A stretch of DNA of 64,000 nt. Source: Lycorma delicatula (Eukaryota; Arthropoda; Insecta; Hemiptera; Fulgoridae). A program made the translations under genes and the position numbers. The notes under the pieces were generated by a model, which had not been told where the DNA came from, made no database searches, and saw nothing but the letters and a program-made list of their open reading frames with translations. Below are positions 61,130 through 64,000 of the stretch, piece by piece (the stretch's first letter is position 1; each line of letters opens with the position of its first letter). The DNA lies in assembly GCF_047948215.1 (NCBI RefSeq), contig NC_134456.1, positions 16,772,230-16,836,229 of the forward strand, given 5' to 3'.

Positions 61130-62000
61130 CTAGTGTGTATTCTCTTTCACAAAATTGGGTTTACTGCTTCTGTTGAAAAATTTTTGGCTCTAGAGTTAGT
61201 TCTCTTTCAAAGGAGGGTTTTAAAAGATGGAAGCACCTTGGCAAAATTTTAAAAGAGCATAAAATTTCTAAAAATAATATTCAGGCCCAAAAATCATGGC
61301 TAGAAATGAACCAAAGGTTAAAATGTTGTAAAACTGTAGATGCGGCCGCTCAAAGAATTATTAATGCTAAAATAAATCATTGGAACAAGGTGCTTGGTAA
61401 AAGCGGTCTGGCTTTTTAAAATACAAGCGACAAGTTTGAGTGTAATAACGGTAATTTTTTTAAAATAGTTAGTTGAGTTGCTATCTGAATGTGATACCAT
61501 TATGAAAGAGCACGTCCGTAGACTGGAGAGGTGAGAAAAGAAGAGACTAAAGCTCCCTATCTCGGGGAAAAATATACAAAACAAGATAATAGATCTACTG
61601 CATCGAAGTGTAAAGTATCTCAGATTACTGATGAAATAAAAATATCCAATTATTTTTCCATAATTTTATATTCTACTCCTGACATTAGTAAGGTAGAGCA
61701 AATGACTCTTACAATCAGATATGTTTCAATCAATAAATTTGACGCTGATGTTGAAATTAAAATTAATGAAAGATTTGTATGCTTCTTACCAGTTAAAAGA
61801 GCTACAGGAAAACAAATGTCTGATATTATAATTTAGGAGTGTAATATATTTAGGATGTATATTTGTTCCAACATAGCAGCTCAGCAGTTGAACCGACTTA
61901 GACATATGATGACAAGTTGGAGTATATGCTTAAAACATTTGAAAAATAAATTCTATACAAAATTGTCATCTATACGCTCTTTATTTAATCTATATTAAAG
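61130..62000 (+). mobile_element. hAT transposase remnant 2
   Basis: Frames read GFKRWKHLGKILKEHKISKN, then WLEMNQRLKCCKTVDAAAQR, ECNNGNFFKIV, YSTPDISKVEQMTLTIRYVS and FVCFLPVKRATGKQMSDIII. This is the region before and at the first catalytic Asp of hAT transposases of the DUF4371 type; the usual DCTPDIS/DESTDIS Asp is Tyr here. Stops and shifts are present, and the C-terminal half is not readable. A different family from remnant 1. Confidence 0.78.
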
Positions 62001-62078
62001 AGCGTGCATTTAAGGCAATCATGTTATTTAAGATTTTAGATACTGCAAATACTTAAGAGCAAGTTTATCTTTGCAATA

Positions 62079-62215
62079 GATTTTTTTTAACCTCCGGGCC
62101 CACAGTTATATACGACTTCAGAGGATGAGATGAATGATTGTAGCGTGTATGAAAATGCCATGCCTGACCGGGATTCGAACCCCGGATGAAAGGTCGAGAC
62201 ACTACCACTCGGCTA
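62079..62215 (-). mobile_element. SINE family 1 with tail
   Basis: Minus strand: tRNA-derived head ending in GGGGTTCGAATCCCGGTC (B box), then CATTCATCTCATCCTCTGAAG, then CCGGAGGTTAAAAAAAA at the tail. The head matches the insertion at 5.15 kb; the tail matches that of SINE family 2. Confidence 0.82.
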
Positions 62216-62229
62216 GTAGTAGTTAACAA

Positions 62230-63655
62230 CATTATAAGTATACTGCTTATAAGAAGTCAAGCAGTTTTACAACCAACGTATCCTTTCAAATGTACCTTGT
62301 GCTTCAAAGTAATTGATAGTGGTTTAACGGGAGGTAATACAAAATTAAGTAATTTTTTTTATTTTCCCCCTACTTCAAGCATATTTTTCCAGGTAAAACC
62401 TGAATTACAGCTTGGGATCACAGTTGTGAATTTTTGTTTCAATTCTTAATACTGGCTTTCAGAGTGGTATTTTCGTTAGAGAATTTTTTTTATTTCATTT
62501 TTTGGCTTCATTGTTAGAATTATTATTGAAGTTTCAAGTAAGCATTGGGTGTGTGTGTTTTTAAATTGTGAGTTAATCGTTCGATTATTTTGTTGTTAAA
62601 TACAAAAAGGCCTCGATAAACCAAATATATAGTTTTAAAATCTGCAAATCGTTCAGGAAGAAAAGAAATGGGGAAAAAGCACGTGTTAATATAGAACCAA
62701 GTGCTAGTTTGGATTTAAGTTCAGGTAACATTTGTAGGTTATGTCAAATTTCAAGCCGTGTACTAGTAATATTAATACTAGTATGTATTAATATGTCGAT
62801 AAACTTAGCTCACTGTTTTTGATAGTTGCATATGAAAATGTTTTACCCATAAAGGAAAAGCTTGTCCGTAGGTAGAAGTACTAAATCGGTAATTATAATT
62901 AGAAACATTAAAATAGAAAACTTTAGTTTTCTTCAATTTATAATAGCTTTCACCCATAGCTGTTACCACTTCATTTGTAAAAGGTTAGAACACCTTATAA
63001 ACAAAGAGATTAATGAAAAATACAGGTGTTTACTGAAAAAAGGTGAAAGAATGTTTTCCTAGACGCACCACACATTACCTGTTCAATAGCATTTTGCAAA
63101 ATTATAATCAGGTGAAGATAGCCAATAAGTTGAAATTATCCAGATCACTCTGCATTATAGTTTGCAACCTATCAAGATTCTTATGAATATACTAGAGTAG
63201 AATATACTTATCTGCAAAAGATGTAGCTTTGCCATAAAATTTATTTATTTTTTTGAAAGTAGGACATTAATAAAAATTATAAATAAACTAGATACAAGAA
63301 CCACGTTCATTAAAAATAGCAATTTTACCTTCAGCAGAAACAACATTTACGTATGTTTTTTATATCTTTTATTTAATAGTAGGCATAGAAGTACACTGGT
63401 TTTTTAGTTCTCTACTGATTCTTTGCAGGTAATTCCCTCATATTTTTAAAATGTTTTTTAGCTGCCATAATCCACATATATATATATTTTTCTTAAACGT
63501 TCAGTCTTAGTTTTGTGGCTGTGAGAATTTTTTGCCATATCCTATACCTGTCTTTGAGAAATGGTAATGCACAGTCCAACTTTATCCATGGTTTAAAATA
63601 AATAAATAGATTTATTTTTAAATAAATAACAGATTTTGATTGATTAATAAACCCT
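62230..63655. other. No recognisable gene
   Basis: AT-rich; no coding, repeat or RNA signal recognised apart from a short (AT)n near 63476. Confidence 0.45.
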
Positions 63656-63659
63656 AATA

Positions 63660-64000
63660 TTTTTTTTGTTGTCTTCAGTCATTTGACTTGTTTGATGCAG
63701 CTCTCCAAGATTCCCTGTCTAGTGCTAGTCATTTCAGTATATACCCCCTACATCCTACATCCCTAACAATTTGTTTTACATATTCCAAACGTTGCCCATT
63801 CTTCTGTAGCACCACATTTCAAAAGCTTTTAATCTTTTCTTCTCAGGTACTTCGATTGTCAGTTTCTCTTCCACATAAAGCTACACTCCAAACATATACT
63901 TTCAAAAATCCTTTCCCCATTTAAATTAATTTTTGATGTAAAGAAGTTATATTTTTGACTGAAGGCTTGTTTCGCCTGTACTATTTGGCATTTTATATCA
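63660..64000 (-). mobile_element. RTE-like LINE 3' fragment, cut by window end
   Basis: Starts with the family 3' end (CAGTCAAATGACTGAAGACA on the minus strand) and continues into the same coding region as 54.9-55.2 kb (AFSQKYNFFTSKINLN). It runs off the window. Confidence 0.75.

Noticed and set aside
63688..63924. 78-residue + strand ORF
   Set aside because: Opposite strand of the RTE-like LINE 3' fragment.

Overview
The window looks like nuclear DNA of an insect, most plausibly a hemipteran. It is AT-rich, has introns, and is dominated by decayed mobile elements: mariner, Tc1-like, hAT, Helitron, Penelope-like, Ty3/gypsy, several non-LTR retrotransposon families and tRNA-derived SINEs. There is no bacterial gene organisation, no rRNA or genuine tRNA gene and no CRISPR. 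The taxon is an inference from element types. Only two conserved host genes are recognisable, each by isolated exons on the + strand: one VPS11 exon (about 37.2 kb) and two GALT exons (about 43.7 and 56.0 kb).

Layout. 1-12 kb: CpG-rich, gene-poor DNA holding a decayed ORF of an unassigned multi-copy family (about 1.0-1.6 kb), a tRNA-head SINE with a target duplication (5.15 kb) and an order-scrambled R1-like LINE remnant (9.0-9.9 kb). 12-19 kb: CpG-poor DNA with a minus-strand C2H2 zinc-finger locus. Its 49-codon N-terminal exon is present three times (13.1, 15.2 and 16.7 kb) and a candidate 5' exon end twice (18.2 and 18.7 kb); a complete but inactivated mariner (13.72-14.96 kb) and a Jockey-like LINE lie between. 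19-26 kb: a second copy of the same LINE block, a Ty3/gypsy gag remnant and a minus-strand transposase-like remnant of unknown superfamily. 26-33 kb: mostly nothing recognisable, with SINEs (one nested in another with a perfect 13-bp duplication) and a transposase fragment. 33-36.5 kb: an R1-clade LINE with RT and poly-A tail. 37-44 kb: the VPS11 exon, a minus-strand LINE RT remnant and the GALT HPH exon with an in-frame TAA. 44.8-54.5 kb: an element graveyard between the GALT exons (Helitron, hAT, R1-like LINE copies with two SINEs inserted, Tc1-like). 54.8-57.5 kb: RTE-like LINE fragment, GALT last exon, second mariner remnant. 57.7-59.7 kb: Penelope-like element flanked by roughly 200-bp inverted repeats. 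59.7-64 kb: a hAT remnant, a SINE and an RTE-like 3' fragment.

The host exons do not form a complete gene. VPS11 and GALT have no other exon that I could find here, so either the genes run outside the window with very long introns, or they are broken by the element load, or the assembly is incomplete. No joint pathway is implied: VPS11 belongs to endolysosomal tethering and GALT to the Leloir pathway.
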